From contig DASRFJ010000237.1 in assembly GCA_035651595.1 (NCBI GenBank), positions 62,001 through 126,000 of the forward strand: 64,000 nt of DNA. Direction: 5' to 3'. Within the stretch, counting starts at the first letter, position 1. The number at the start of each line of letters is the position of its first letter. This DNA comes from JAFARZ01 sp035651595. GTDB lineage: Bacteria; Actinomycetota; Actinomycetes; Streptosporangiales; Streptosporangiaceae. Below are positions 49,489 through 58,178 of this stretch, piece by piece. Under the pieces are notes generated by a model. The model ran no database searches. It worked only from the letters and a program-made list of their open reading frames with translations, and was not told where the DNA came from. The translations under genes were made by a program, and so were the position numbers.

Positions 49489-50082
49489 TCAGACATCGAA
49501 GAAAACCGTCTCCCGGTCGCCCTGGAGCCGGACGTCGAACCGCAGGTGCCCCTCCGGCTCCGCGACCGCGATCAGTGTTGCCCGTCGCGACGGCTCCACC
49601 GAGCACAGCACCGGATCGGCCGCGTTGGCTGCGCGCTCGTCAGGGAAGTACATCCTGGTCACCACCCGGTCCAGCAGGCCGCGCGCGAACACGGACACGT
49701 CCAGGTGCGGGGCCTCGATGTCGCCGGAACCGTCCGGCGCCGGCAGCGCCCCCGGCTTGAGCGTCACGATCCGGTACGACCCGTCGGCCGACGTCTCGCA
49801 CCGGCCGAAGCCCCGGAACGCCGCGAAACCCGACGGCGACGGGCCGCGCGGATCGTCCGGATGGGCGAACCGCCCGTCCGGGTCGGCCTGCCACGTTTCG
49901 ATGAGAGCGTCAGGGATCGCGTTACCCGCGCCGTCGTACACCCGGCCCACGATCACCACGGCGCCCGGCGTGTCCTCCGGGACCACGTACGGTCCGTCCG
50001 GCCACGGCAGCCGCATCGCGAAGTACGGGCCGACGGTCTGCGAGGGGGTGAGCCCCCGGCTGGACGGGGGGGACCCCGTCAT
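49489..50082 (-). CDS. pcaG: protocatechuate 3,4-dioxygenase alpha subunit
   Basis: PcaG is the alpha subunit of the iron enzyme that cleaves protocatechuate. The 197 residues show LTPSQTVGPYFAMRLP, GRVYDGAGNAIPDALIETWQ, ADPDGRFAHP and HLDVSVFARGLLDRVVTRMY. The alpha subunit lacks the iron ligands, as here. Its N-terminal MTGSPPSSRG is coded by a hairpin-rich sequence and is not conserved. ATG overlaps the pcaH stop by four bases, giving the equal output the complex needs. Confidence 0.93.
   Translation of the reverse strand: MTGSPPSSRGLTPSQTVGPYFAMRLPWPDGPYVVPEDTPGAVVIVGRVYDGAGNAIPDALIETWQADPDGRFAHPDDPRGPSPSGFAAFRGFGRCETSADGSYRIVTLKPGALPAPDGSGDIEAPHLDVSVFARGLLDRVVTRMYFPDERAANAADPVLCSVEPSRRATLIAVAEPEGHLRFDVRLQGDRETVFFDV
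50044..50080 (-). promoter_or_regulatory. two hairpins at the pcaH-pcaG junction
   Basis: GGGGG (50044-50048) and CCCCC (50053-50057), then GACGGGG (50063-50069) and CCCCGTC (50074-50080), fold next to the pcaG start codon in the transcript. They may tune translational coupling; inference only. Confidence 0.4.
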
Positions 50083-50840
50083 TCAAACACCGCCGCTTCC
50101 CGGCCGCGGAGCACGATGTCCCAGGTGTAGCCCAGCGCCCATTCGGGCTGGGTCAGATCGATCGAGAACGACGCCACCATCCGCTCACGGGCGGCCGGGT
50201 CCGGCACCGAGTTGAAGATCGGGTCGAGCGGCAGCAGCGGATCGCCGGGGAAATACATCTGGGTCACGAGCCGCTGGGTGAACGCGCGGCCGAACAGCGA
50301 GAAGTGTATGTGCGCGGGCCGCCAGGCGTTGTAATGGTTGCCCCAGGGATAGGCACCGGGCGCGATCGTGACGAACCGGTACCGGCCGCCGGCGTCGGTG
50401 ATGCACCGGCCGATGCCGTCGAAGTTCGGGTCCAGCGGCGCGGGATGGTGCTCGCGTGAGTGGCGGTACCGGCCGGCCGCGTTCGTCTGCCAGATCTCGA
50501 TCAGCGTGTCCGGTACCGGGCGGCCGCCGGAATCCAGCACCCGCCCGGAGAGGATGATCCGCTGCCCGAGCGGCTCACCGTCGTGCTGCGTGGTCAGGTC
50601 CGCGTCCGACGCGGTGATCAGGTCGTTGCCCAGCAGCGGCCCGGTCACCTCGGTGAGCCGGTGCGGCAGCAGCACCAGGGACCGCTTCGGGTGCCGCAGC
50701 GCCGTGGAGCGGTAGCCCTCGAAGTCCAGCGGCGGGTGCGTGCCCGCGACCGGGCGCTCGTACGACGGCAGCACCAGCAGGCCGGAGTCCCGCTCACCGG
50801 TAGCAGGCGGGGTGGTGGTCCTCACGTCAGCGCTCGTCAT
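50079..50840 (-). CDS. pcaH: protocatechuate 3,4-dioxygenase beta subunit
   Basis: PcaH carries the ferric site that cleaves protocatechuate to 3-carboxy-cis,cis-muconate. The 253 residues hold the four ligands in context: Tyr in GRYRHSREHHP, Tyr in APGAYPWGNHYNAWRPAHIH, and the two His of RPAHIHFSLFG. The N-terminal PPLDFEGYRSTALRHPKRSL is the PcaH signature. It overlaps pcaJ upstream and pcaG downstream by four bases each. Confidence 0.95.
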   Translation of the reverse strand: MTSADVRTTTPPATGERDSGLLVLPSYERPVAGTHPPLDFEGYRSTALRHPKRSLVLLPHRLTEVTGPLLGNDLITASDADLTTQHDGEPLGQRIILSGRVLDSGGRPVPDTLIEIWQTNAAGRYRHSREHHPAPLDPNFDGIGRCITDAGGRYRFVTIAPGAYPWGNHYNAWRPAHIHFSLFGRAFTQRLVTQMYFPGDPLLPLDPIFNSVPDPAARERMVASFSIDLTQPEWALGYTWDIVLRGREAAVFE

Positions 50841-51595
50841 TCGGCACTCCTTGTCTGCAGCGCGCGCAGCGCCGCCAGCTCCGCCGCGGACGGTGCTGGC
50901 ACCGCCGATAGCCCTGGCGCCACCGCCAGGTCCCAGCCGGTCCGCTCGCGGACATCGTCGACGGAAACCCCGGGGTAGACGCCGGTCAGCGTGAACTCCA
51001 GCGTGCCCGGATCTGGCTCCATCACACCGAGGTCGGTGATGATTTTCTTCGGCCCAGCGCCGGTCAGCCCGAGCCGTTCCCTGTCCCCCGGCCCGGATCC
51101 GTAGCCGACCGAGGTGACGAAGTCCACTTGCGCCACGAACGATCGTTTTGTCTGCCGCACCACGACGATAACCTCCCGGCAGGAGGCGGCGATCTCTGGT
51201 GCGCCGCCCGCACCGGGCAACCGCACCTTCGGTTTACCGTAATCGCCGCCGATGACCGTTGTATTGATGTTGCCGAACTTGTCGATCTGCGCAGCACCGA
51301 GGAATCCGACGTCGATCCGGCCCGGCTGGAGCCAGTAGTTGAAGATCTCCGGCACGCTGACCACGGCGTCCGCGGTCTCGGCCAGTATCCCGTCGCCGAT
51401 GGACAGCGGCAGCGAGCCGGGCTTCGCGCCGATCGTGCCGGACTCGTAGATCAGCACGAGCCCCGGCGCGTGCGTGGCCCTGGCCAGGTTCGCCGCGGTG
51501 CTGGGCAGCCCGATCCCGACGAAGCAGGTCGTCCCGTCGCGGAGCATCCGCGCCGCGGACACCGCCATCATTTCGTCTGACGTGTAGCTACTCAT
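50837..51595 (-). CDS. pcaJ: 3-oxoadipate CoA-transferase subunit B
   Basis: PcaJ with PcaI moves CoA from succinyl-CoA to beta-ketoadipate. The 252 residues include the catalytic Glu in VLIYESGTIGAKPG, FVGIGLPSTAANLARATHAP and GGDYGKPKVRLPGAGGAPEI. ATG 51595 (MSSYTSDEMMAVSAARML) overlaps the pcaI stop. The pair resembles the IpdA/IpdB-like long-subunit class as well as PcaIJ, but its position in the pca operon favours PcaJ. Confidence 0.88.
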   Translation of the reverse strand: MSSYTSDEMMAVSAARMLRDGTTCFVGIGLPSTAANLARATHAPGLVLIYESGTIGAKPGSLPLSIGDGILAETADAVVSVPEIFNYWLQPGRIDVGFLGAAQIDKFGNINTTVIGGDYGKPKVRLPGAGGAPEIAASCREVIVVVRQTKRSFVAQVDFVTSVGYGSGPGDRERLGLTGAGPKKIITDLGVMEPDPGTLEFTLTGVYPGVSVDDVRERTGWDLAVAPGLSAVPAPSAAELAALRALQTRSAE

Positions 51596-52386
51596 AGGAT
51601 TCCGGCCAGCCATTCGGAAAAAGCTTCCCGGTCCCGGCTCACCCTGTCCCACTTGGCGTAAGAGTCGTTGTCCCTGGCCGAGTACCCCAGCGCGTACGAC
51701 GGATGCGCGCCGTCCGGCACATGCGCGACGTAGGTCACCGTCCACGCCGGAAGCACCACCGCGTCCGGTCGCGGTGCGAGGGAATCAACGATCTCCTCGA
51801 CTGTCACCACTGCTCGTTCGGAAGAAAGTACTGCTTCTTTCTGTACCCCCGTGATGCCCCACAGCTGCACGTTGCCCAGCCGGTCCGCGCGCTGCGCGTG
51901 GATGATCGCGACGTCCGGCCGGAGCGCGGACACCGCGGTCAGCGTCTCGCCGGTGAACGGGCAGTCGATCTGCCGGATCGAGCCGGACGCCGCCAGCCCG
52001 GTCCCGTTGTAGCCGCGCAGCACCGCGAACGGCAGCCCGGACGCGCCCGCCACGTAGCGGTTGGCCATGCCGGCGTGCGAATGCTCCTCGAGCTCAAGCG
52101 GGGCCGGCCAGCCGTTCTCGACCGCGTCGCGGAACCGGTGCAGCGACCCGACGCCCGGGTTCCCGCCCCAGGAGAAGATCAGCTTGCGGGCGCAGCCAGC
52201 GCCGATGAGCTGGTCGTAGATCACGTCCGGCGTCATCCGGATCAGCGTCAGGTCGCGCCGGCCCTGCCGGATCACCTCATGCCCCGCCGCGAACGGGATC
52301 AGGTGGGTAAAGCCCTCCATGGCCACCGCGTCACCGTCTCGGACCGCCAGCCGCACGGCCTCGGCGAGCGACACGATCTCCGCCAT
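51592..52386 (-). CDS. pcaI: 3-oxoadipate CoA-transferase subunit A
   Basis: The 264-residue alpha subunit: MAEIVSLAEAVRLAVRDGDA, VAMEGFTHLIPFAAGHEVIR, KLIFSWGGNPGVGSLHRF and HAQRADRLGNVQLWG. With PcaJ it forms the transferase. GAGAGGAG lies before the ATG, and 87 bases separate it from pcaC, so an internal promoter for pcaIJHGD is possible. ATGA overlap with pcaJ. Confidence 0.88.
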   Translation of the reverse strand: MAEIVSLAEAVRLAVRDGDAVAMEGFTHLIPFAAGHEVIRQGRRDLTLIRMTPDVIYDQLIGAGCARKLIFSWGGNPGVGSLHRFRDAVENGWPAPLELEEHSHAGMANRYVAGASGLPFAVLRGYNGTGLAASGSIRQIDCPFTGETLTAVSALRPDVAIIHAQRADRLGNVQLWGITGVQKEAVLSSERAVVTVEEIVDSLAPRPDAVVLPAWTVTYVAHVPDGAHPSYALGYSARDNDSYAKWDRVSRDREAFSEWLAGIL

Positions 52387-52473
52387 CCGGGCTCCTCTCT
52401 GCCAGCTCTACCCAAAACGATAGCGTCAGTCGGCCGCATAATGCACAGCTGTTCGCAATACGGACGCCCGGTG

Positions 52474-52860
52474 TTACTCCCCAGCGCCGACGTCGCGCAG
52501 CACCTGCTGCGCTATCGCGAACGCGCGGTTCGCGGCCGGCACCCCCGCGTAGACCGCTACCTGGAGCAGCACCTCGCCGATCTGCTCCGGCGTCAAACCG
52601 TTGCGCAGCGCGGCTTTCACGTGCATGGCCAGCTCGTGCTCGCGGCCGAGCGCGGCGAGCGCGGTCAGCGTGATCATGCTGCGTTCGCCCCGGCTCAGCC
52701 CAGGGCGAGACCAGACGTCGCCCCAGGCGTACCGGGTGATGAAGTCCTGGAACGGCTCGGTGAACGCGGTCATGGCGACGATCGAGCGGTCCACGTGCTC
52801 GTCGCCCAGCACCTCGCGGCGCACCGCCATGCCCTGGCGGGCGCGTTCCGCGTCGTCCAT
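52474..52860 (-). CDS. pcaC: 4-carboxymuconolactone decarboxylase
   Basis: PcaC converts gamma-carboxymuconolactone to the enol-lactone. The 128-residue AhpD-like helical protein shows RREVLGDEHVDRSIVAMTAF, FITRYAWGDVWSRPGLSRGE, RSMITLTALAALGREHELAMH and GVPAANRAFAIAQQVL. It is a separate gene here, not fused to pcaD as in streptomycetes. It starts 10 bases after the kinase-like gene. Confidence 0.93.
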   Translation of the reverse strand: MDDAERARQGMAVRREVLGDEHVDRSIVAMTAFTEPFQDFITRYAWGDVWSRPGLSRGERSMITLTALAALGREHELAMHVKAALRNGLTPEQIGEVLLQVAVYAGVPAANRAFAIAQQVLRDVGAGE

Positions 52861-52870
52861 CGTCGGCTCC

Positions 52871-53755
52871 TTAACCCCGGACGTAAAACGGCGCCAGCGT
52901 GTCCCGGATGACCCGCACGGTCTCCGGGGCGTGTTCGTAGCCGGCCAGTACCGACAGTAGCTCCCGCAGGTTGAGCAGCGGCATCCGCGTCTGCCAGCCG
53001 GGCGGCGACGGGTTCAGCTCCTGGTAGGCATCGAAGAAACGAGCCGATTCCGGCGGCCGCGGGCAGCTCCACAGCATCGATATGTCGACTTCGGCCCAGG
53101 TGTACGAGACCGCCGGGTCGATGAGCGCGAGCCCTCCGCCGGGTTTCCCGAGCACGTTCGCGGACCACAGGTCGCCGTGCGTCAGCACGGGCGGCATCTC
53201 CGGGACGATCTCCGGCAGCCGCGCGCAGAACCGCTCGAACGCACGGCGGTCCGCGGCATCCAGCGCGCGCTCCACGTTGGGTTCGCTCAGGTAGCGCAGC
53301 ACGCGGCGGTCGGCGAAGAACTCGTGGCCGTCCGCGGTCCAGGCGTTCCGCTGCCGGAACCGCCCCAGGTATCCGTCATGCTCCCAGCCGAACCTGGTGG
53401 ACACCGTCGCCCGGTGCAGCCCGGCCAGGTCCCGCGCGAGCGACTCCCACGACGCGGCCGTGTCGTCCCGTGGCGGCAGCTCGGGCATCAGCAGCAGCCG
53501 CGGGGTCACCGCCAGCACCTCCGGGGTGCGCACATGCCCGCTCGCGGCGAGCGCGGCGAGCCCGGCCGCCTCGACCGGGAACAGGTCCGGCGGCGCGGAG
53601 GGCAGCGTCTTGCCGACCTGGCGGGTGCCGTCGGCATAGCTGACCAGCCACGGGTAGCCAGCGAACCCGCCGGACAGCTGCCGCACCTCGACGATGCCCC
53701 GGTCGCGGCCGAGCGCCGCCAGCTCGGCCCGCAGCACGCCGTCAGCCTCTGTCAC
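52871..53755 (-). CDS. fructosamine kinase-like phosphotransferase
   Basis: A 294-residue kinase of the APH/fructosamine-3-kinase fold. The catalytic loop VLTHGDLWSANVLG and metal-binding LIDPAVSYTWAEVDISMLW match that family, and the N-terminal RQLSGGFAGYPWLVSYADGT forms the nucleotide loop. The substrate is not obvious: protein-bound sugars in classic members, or a small aromatic or sugar ligand here. It sits inside the pca operon, overlapping pcaB by four bases (GTGA), which suggests shared expression but is not a known pathway step. Confidence 0.8.
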   Translation of the reverse strand: MTEADGVLRAELAALGRDRGIVEVRQLSGGFAGYPWLVSYADGTRQVGKTLPSAPPDLFPVEAAGLAALAASGHVRTPEVLAVTPRLLLMPELPPRDDTAASWESLARDLAGLHRATVSTRFGWEHDGYLGRFRQRNAWTADGHEFFADRRVLRYLSEPNVERALDAADRRAFERFCARLPEIVPEMPPVLTHGDLWSANVLGKPGGGLALIDPAVSYTWAEVDISMLWSCPRPPESARFFDAYQELNPSPPGWQTRMPLLNLRELLSVLAGYEHAPETVRVIRDTLAPFYVRG

Positions 53756-55215
53756 TCCCCGCCTGCCTCACCAGCCTCATGCGCCGCGAGGGCCGCGTCG
53801 ATGAACGCGCCGGAGCTGCCCAGATACCCGCCGGGCTCCAGCGCGGCCTCGACCTGCTCCTGGGTGACGCCCGCCGCGGCCAGCCGGTCGGCGAGCTCGG
53901 GCACGCCGAGCAGCACGTCGCGCAGCGGCAGGCCAGCGCCGACCGCACGCGCGCTGGCCCGCGCCACCAGGTCGTGCGCCTGCTCACCGCCGAGCACCCC
54001 GGCGAGGAGCGCGGTCACGTGCTCGGCGAGGGGCAGGCCTTCGGTGGCGGCGAGGTTGGCGGCCATCCGCGACGCGTCCACGACCAAGCCGCCGAGCAGT
54101 TCCGCGCCCCAGGCCGCCGCCGACCCGGTGAGCCGCAGCAGCGCGGTGAACGGCTCCCATTCGGCATGCCATGCCCCGGCCGCCCGCTGGAACTCCTGCT
54201 CCGCGCTCGCCACCAGCGTCGCCAGCAGCCCGGGCACCTGCCGGGTGCAGCCGAGCACCGAGATCGCCGCGACCGGGTTGTTCTTGTGCGGCATCGCCGA
54301 CGAAGAACCTCGTGTTACCCCCGGGGGGGCGACCCCCCCGGTGACCCCCCCGCGACTGGGGGAAACCGTTCCCCCAGACCCCTCGGCCCCCCCGGTGGGG
54401 GGCGAGCCCTCGTGGACCTCGCCGACCTCGGACTGGGCGAGCAAGGACACGTCCCTGGCGATCTTCCCCAGTGCCGCCGAGGCCCGGGCCAGGGCGGTGC
54501 CCACGTCGATGATCCGCAGCCGGTTCGTATGCCACGGCAGCGTGGGCAGCGGCAGCCCGGTCTCCGCCGCGAACAGCGCGGCCACCCGCGGGCCGTCCTC
54601 GCCGAGCGAGGCCAGCGTCCCCGCGGCGCCGCCGAACTGCACCGCGAGCCGCTGCGTCCGGCACGTCGCGATCCCCGCCCGCGCGGCGTCCAGCGCGTCC
54701 AGCCAGCCGGCCGCGACCAGCCCGAACGTCACCGGCACCGCCTGTTGCAGCAGCGTGCGACCGATCATGATCGTGCCCCGGTGCGCCGCCGCGAGCCGGG
54801 CCGCCGCGGCCGCCGCCGCCGTCAGGTCGGCCGAGATGACGTCGAGGTACCGCTTGGCGAGCAGCATCGCTGCCGTGTCCATGATGTCCTGGCTGGTCGC
54901 GCCCCGGTGCACGGCCGGTGCCGCGCTCTGCGGAACCCGCCGGGAAAGCTCGCGCGCTAGCCCAGGCACAGGGTTGCCGGTAAGCGCCGCCAGCTCGCCG
55001 AGCAGCACCGGATCGAAGCTCCCGGCGCGCGCCGCGTCGGTCACCGCGGCGCCCGCGCCGGCCGGTGCCAGCCCGGCCCGCTCGACCGCACGGGCCAGCG
55101 CGGCCTCGGCGTCGAGCAGCGCCTGAAGCCACGCCTGGCTTCCGCCACCCCCGGCCAGGCCCCCGCGCGCGAAGATCGCCCCGAAAAGGGGAGCGCCGGT
55201 ACCCTGATCAGCCAT
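53752..55215 (-). CDS. pcaB: 3-carboxy-cis,cis-muconate cycloisomerase with insertion in active loop
   Basis: PcaB lactonises carboxymuconate; it belongs to the fumarase/aspartase superfamily. The 487 residues show VHRGATSQDIMDTAAML (active-site HxxTSQD region), QFGGAAGTLASLG and the signature SSAMPHKNNPVA. Just before the signature, where relatives have a few residues, there are about 30 extra (TGGAEGSGGTVSPSRGGVTG and on) encoded by palindromic DNA at 54321-54408. The frame stays open, so the protein may still work. ATG 55215 follows GGAGG. It is first gene of the pca operon. Confidence 0.9.
   Translation of the reverse strand: MADQGTGAPLFGAIFARGGLAGGGGSQAWLQALLDAEAALARAVERAGLAPAGAGAAVTDAARAGSFDPVLLGELAALTGNPVPGLARELSRRVPQSAAPAVHRGATSQDIMDTAAMLLAKRYLDVISADLTAAAAAAARLAAAHRGTIMIGRTLLQQAVPVTFGLVAAGWLDALDAARAGIATCRTQRLAVQFGGAAGTLASLGEDGPRVAALFAAETGLPLPTLPWHTNRLRIIDVGTALARASAALGKIARDVSLLAQSEVGEVHEGSPPTGGAEGSGGTVSPSRGGVTGGVAPPGVTRGSSSAMPHKNNPVAAISVLGCTRQVPGLLATLVASAEQEFQRAAGAWHAEWEPFTALLRLTGSAAAWGAELLGGLVVDASRMAANLAATEGLPLAEHVTALLAGVLGGEQAHDLVARASARAVGAGLPLRDVLLGVPELADRLAAAGVTQEQVEAALEPGGYLGSSGAFIDAALAAHEAGEAGGE
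54321..54408. repeat. palindromic element inserted in frame in pcaB
   Basis: CCGGGGGGG (54321-54329) pairs with CCCCCCCGG (54333-54341), and CTGGGGGAA (54356-54364) with TTCCCCCAG (54369-54377). Further C- and G-runs follow up to 54402. The base pattern is unlike the codon-structured surroundings. Confidence 0.7.
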
Positions 55216-55470
55216 ATCCCTCCTCCAGACTACGGGCTCACCACGATACGCACCGCTACCTTCGCCCACTGCAAGACGGAAGCAACGCTAGCGGCACGAG
55301 CGCCTCAGGCACTGATGATCCGAACAACGTGGTGGATCACCCTTTTGTGGTAGCGGGGCCCTTGTTTACGAGGGATAACTCACCACGATGGGGCAATCCG
55401 ACACGTTGATCCAGGGTCAGCCAGTGCGCTGGCGCAGCGGGGTGGCCGCAGATGTCTTATCGTCTTGATC

Positions 55471-56814
55471 ATGACTGATCATTCAGCCGGCCTCCCTCAG
55501 CGCAGGCATCTTGTCACCGAGATCCCGGGACCGGCTTCCCGGGAGCTGCTGGCCCGGCGCGAGAGTGCCGTCGCTCGCGGGGTCAGCAACATGCTGCCGG
55601 TTTTCGTCACTGACGCCGGCGGCGGCGTCGTCGTCGACGCCGACGGCAACTCCCTGATCGACTTCGGCTCCGGCATCGCCGTCGTGTCGGTGGGCAACGC
55701 CGCACCGCGCGTGGCTGCGCGGGTCTCCGAGCAGGTCGCCAGGTTCACCCACACGTGTTTCATGGTCACGCCGTACGAGGGTTACGTCGTGGTCGCCGAG
55801 GAGCTCAACACGCGCACGCCCGGCGACCACGAGAAGCGGACCGCGCTGTTCAACTCCGGCGCCGAGGCGGTGGAGAACGCGGTGAAGATCGCGCGGCACG
55901 CCACCGGCCGCCAGGCCATCGTCGCTTTCGACCACGCCTATCACGGCCGCACCAACCTGACCATGGCGCTGACCGCGAAGAACATGCCCTACAAGGACAA
56001 GTTCGGCCCGTTCGCCGGCGAGATCTACCGGATGCCGATGGCCTACCCGCTGCGCTGGCCCGGCGGCCCGGCAGCCTGCGAAGCCGAGTCTTTGAACACG
56101 TTCAAAAATCTCGTCCACGCCCAGGTTGGCGAAGACAACGTGGCCGCGGTGATCATCGAGCCGATCCAGGGCGAGGGCGGGTTCGTGGTCCCGCCGGACG
56201 GATTCCTGCCGGGTCTCGCCGCGTTCTGCCAGGACAACGGCATCGTGTTCATCGCGGACGAGATCCAGACCGGCTTCTGCCGCACCGGCGACTGGTTCGC
56301 GGTGAACCACGAGGGCGTCGTGCCGGACATGGTCACCACCGCGAAGGGCATCGCCGGCGGGCTGCCGCTGGCCGCGGTGACCGGCCGCGCCGAGATCATG
56401 GATTCGGTGCACGCCGGCGGCCTCGGCGGCACCTACGGCGGAAACCCGGTGGCCTGCGCCGCCGCGCTCGGCTCGATCGAGACGATGGTCGAGCTCGATC
56501 TGGCCGCGCGGGCCCGCCGCATCGGCGACATCATGCTGCCTCGGCTGCACAAGCTGGCCGCCACGTACCCGGTCATCGCCGACGTGCGCGGCCGCGGCGC
56601 GATGCTCGCCATCGAGCTGTGCCGGCCGGGCACGCTTGACCCGGATCCGGCCACCACCGGGGCCGTCTCCGCGGCGTGTCACCGAGCGGGCCTGGTGACG
56701 CTGACGTGCGGGACGTTCGGCAACGTGATCCGTTTCCTGCCGCCGCTGGTGATCGGCGAGGACCTGCTGGACGAGGGGCTGTCCATCCTCGAGGACGCCT
56801 TCGCGGCGCTATGA
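55471..56814 (+). CDS. gabT: 4-aminobutyrate aminotransferase
   Basis: A 447-residue class III PLP aminotransferase that converts GABA or a related omega-amine with 2-oxoglutarate. Signatures: NMLPVFVTDAGGGVVVDADG, NSGAEAVENAVKIAR, FDHAYHGRTNLTMALTAK, FIADEIQTGFCRTG, and the PLP lysine in TTAKGIAGGLPL. ATG 55471 is preferred over TTG 55465; TATCGT six bases upstream of it could give a leaderless message. It is divergent from the pca operon and coupled (ATGA) to an FAD oxidase gene. Confidence 0.9.
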   Translation: MTDHSAGLPQRRHLVTEIPGPASRELLARRESAVARGVSNMLPVFVTDAGGGVVVDADGNSLIDFGSGIAVVSVGNAAPRVAARVSEQVARFTHTCFMVTPYEGYVVVAEELNTRTPGDHEKRTALFNSGAEAVENAVKIARHATGRQAIVAFDHAYHGRTNLTMALTAKNMPYKDKFGPFAGEIYRMPMAYPLRWPGGPAACEAESLNTFKNLVHAQVGEDNVAAVIIEPIQGEGGFVVPPDGFLPGLAAFCQDNGIVFIADEIQTGFCRTGDWFAVNHEGVVPDMVTTAKGIAGGLPLAAVTGRAEIMDSVHAGGLGGTYGGNPVACAAALGSIETMVELDLAARARRIGDIMLPRLHKLAATYPVIADVRGRGAMLAIELCRPGTLDPDPATTGAVSAACHRAGLVTLTCGTFGNVIRFLPPLVIGEDLLDEGLSILEDAFAAL

Positions 56815-58178
56815 ACCGTTATGAGCGGCTCGTCATGGACGCCGAGCCAGCCCCGTACTGGCTGGCCGGCGCCCCCGCGCCGCGGCCGCCGCTGCCGGGC
56901 GGCCTGTCGTGCGACCTCGCGATCGTCGGTGGCGGCTTCAGCGGACTCTGGACCGCCGTTATCGCTAAAGAGCTTTATCCCGAACGATCTGTGGTGCTTC
57001 TCGAGGGAAGCCGCGTCGGCTGGGCGGCGAGCGGTCGCAACGGCGGCTTCTGCGAGGCCAGCCTCACCCATGGGGAGGCGAACGGCCTGGCGCGGTTCCC
57101 GCGCGAGTTCGAGGTCCTGCAGCGGCTGGGGATCGAGAACCTGGACGCGATCGAGGCCGCGGTGCGCCGTTACGGCATCGAGTGCGACTTCGAGCGGACC
57201 GGCCAGCTGTCCGTCGCGACGTCGCGGTACCAGGTCGCCGAGCTGCGCTCGGGGTTCGGGGAGTTCCTGGACGAAGCCGCCGTGCGGGCGGAGGTCCGGT
57301 CGCCGGCGTACCTGGCGGGGCTGTGGGACCGGGACGGGTGCGCCATGGTCCACCCGGCGAAGCTGGCCTGGGGCCTGGCCGCCGCCGCGGCGCGGCTCGG
57401 CGTACAGATCTACGAGCAGACGCCGGTCACCGGGCTGTCCTCGTCCGGGGATGGTGTCGCGCTGCGCGCCCGGTCCGGGTTTATCGTGCACGCCAAGCGG
57501 GTCGCGCTCGGCACGAACGCATTCCCGTCGCTGGTGCGCTCGCTGCGTTTGTACACCGTGCCGGTCTACGACTACGTGCTGATGACCGAGCCGTTGACTG
57601 CCGGTCAACTGGCGTCGATCGGCTGGCGGAACCGGCAGGGCATCGGTGACAGCGGCAACCAGTTCCACTACTACCGGCTGACCGCGGACAACCGGATCCT
57701 GTTCGGCGGGTACGACGCGATCTACCATTTCGGCCGCGCGATCCGCTCGTCCTATGATCAGCGCCCGGCCACATTCGCGAAGCTCGCCGCGCACTTCTTC
57801 GACACGTTCCCTTCGCTCGAGGGGCTGTCGTTCACGCATCGCTGGGGTGGCGCGATCGACACCTGCAGCCGGTTCTGCGCCTTCTTCGGCACCGCGCACC
57901 GCGGCCGGGTGGCGTACGCGCTCGGGTACACCGGGCTTGGCGTCGGCGCGACCCGCTTCGGCGCGCGGGTGATGCTTGACCTGCTGGACGGCAAGCGCAC
58001 CGAGCTCACGTCGCTGGACATGGTGCGGCGCAAGCCGGTCCCGTTCCCGCCCGAGCCGCTGGCCTACGCCGGCATCCAGGCCACCCGCTGGTCGCTGGCT
58101 CGCGCCGACCGCAACGACGGCAAGCGCAACATGTGGCTGCGCGCGCTGGACGCTGTGGGGATGGGTTATGACTCCTAG
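56811..58178 (+). CDS. FAD-dependent amine oxidoreductase (PuuB-like)
   Basis: A 455-residue DAO-family flavoprotein. FAD motif AIVGGGFSGLWTAVIAKELY at about 42-61, then GWAASGRNGGFCEAS, the substrate-side HYYRLTADNRILFGGYDAIY, and C-terminal ALGYTGLGVGATRFGARV closing the FAD site. It resembles gamma-glutamylputrescine oxidase and related amine oxidases. Coupled to gabT, it may oxidise an amine to the aldehyde/acid route feeding GABA metabolism; inferred from pairing. ATG 56811 overlaps the gabT stop. Confidence 0.85.
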   Translation: MNRYERLVMDAEPAPYWLAGAPAPRPPLPGGLSCDLAIVGGGFSGLWTAVIAKELYPERSVVLLEGSRVGWAASGRNGGFCEASLTHGEANGLARFPREFEVLQRLGIENLDAIEAAVRRYGIECDFERTGQLSVATSRYQVAELRSGFGEFLDEAAVRAEVRSPAYLAGLWDRDGCAMVHPAKLAWGLAAAAARLGVQIYEQTPVTGLSSSGDGVALRARSGFIVHAKRVALGTNAFPSLVRSLRLYTVPVYDYVLMTEPLTAGQLASIGWRNRQGIGDSGNQFHYYRLTADNRILFGGYDAIYHFGRAIRSSYDQRPATFAKLAAHFFDTFPSLEGLSFTHRWGGAIDTCSRFCAFFGTAHRGRVAYALGYTGLGVGATRFGARVMLDLLDGKRTELTSLDMVRRKPVPFPPEPLAYAGIQATRWSLARADRNDGKRNMWLRALDAVGMGYDS

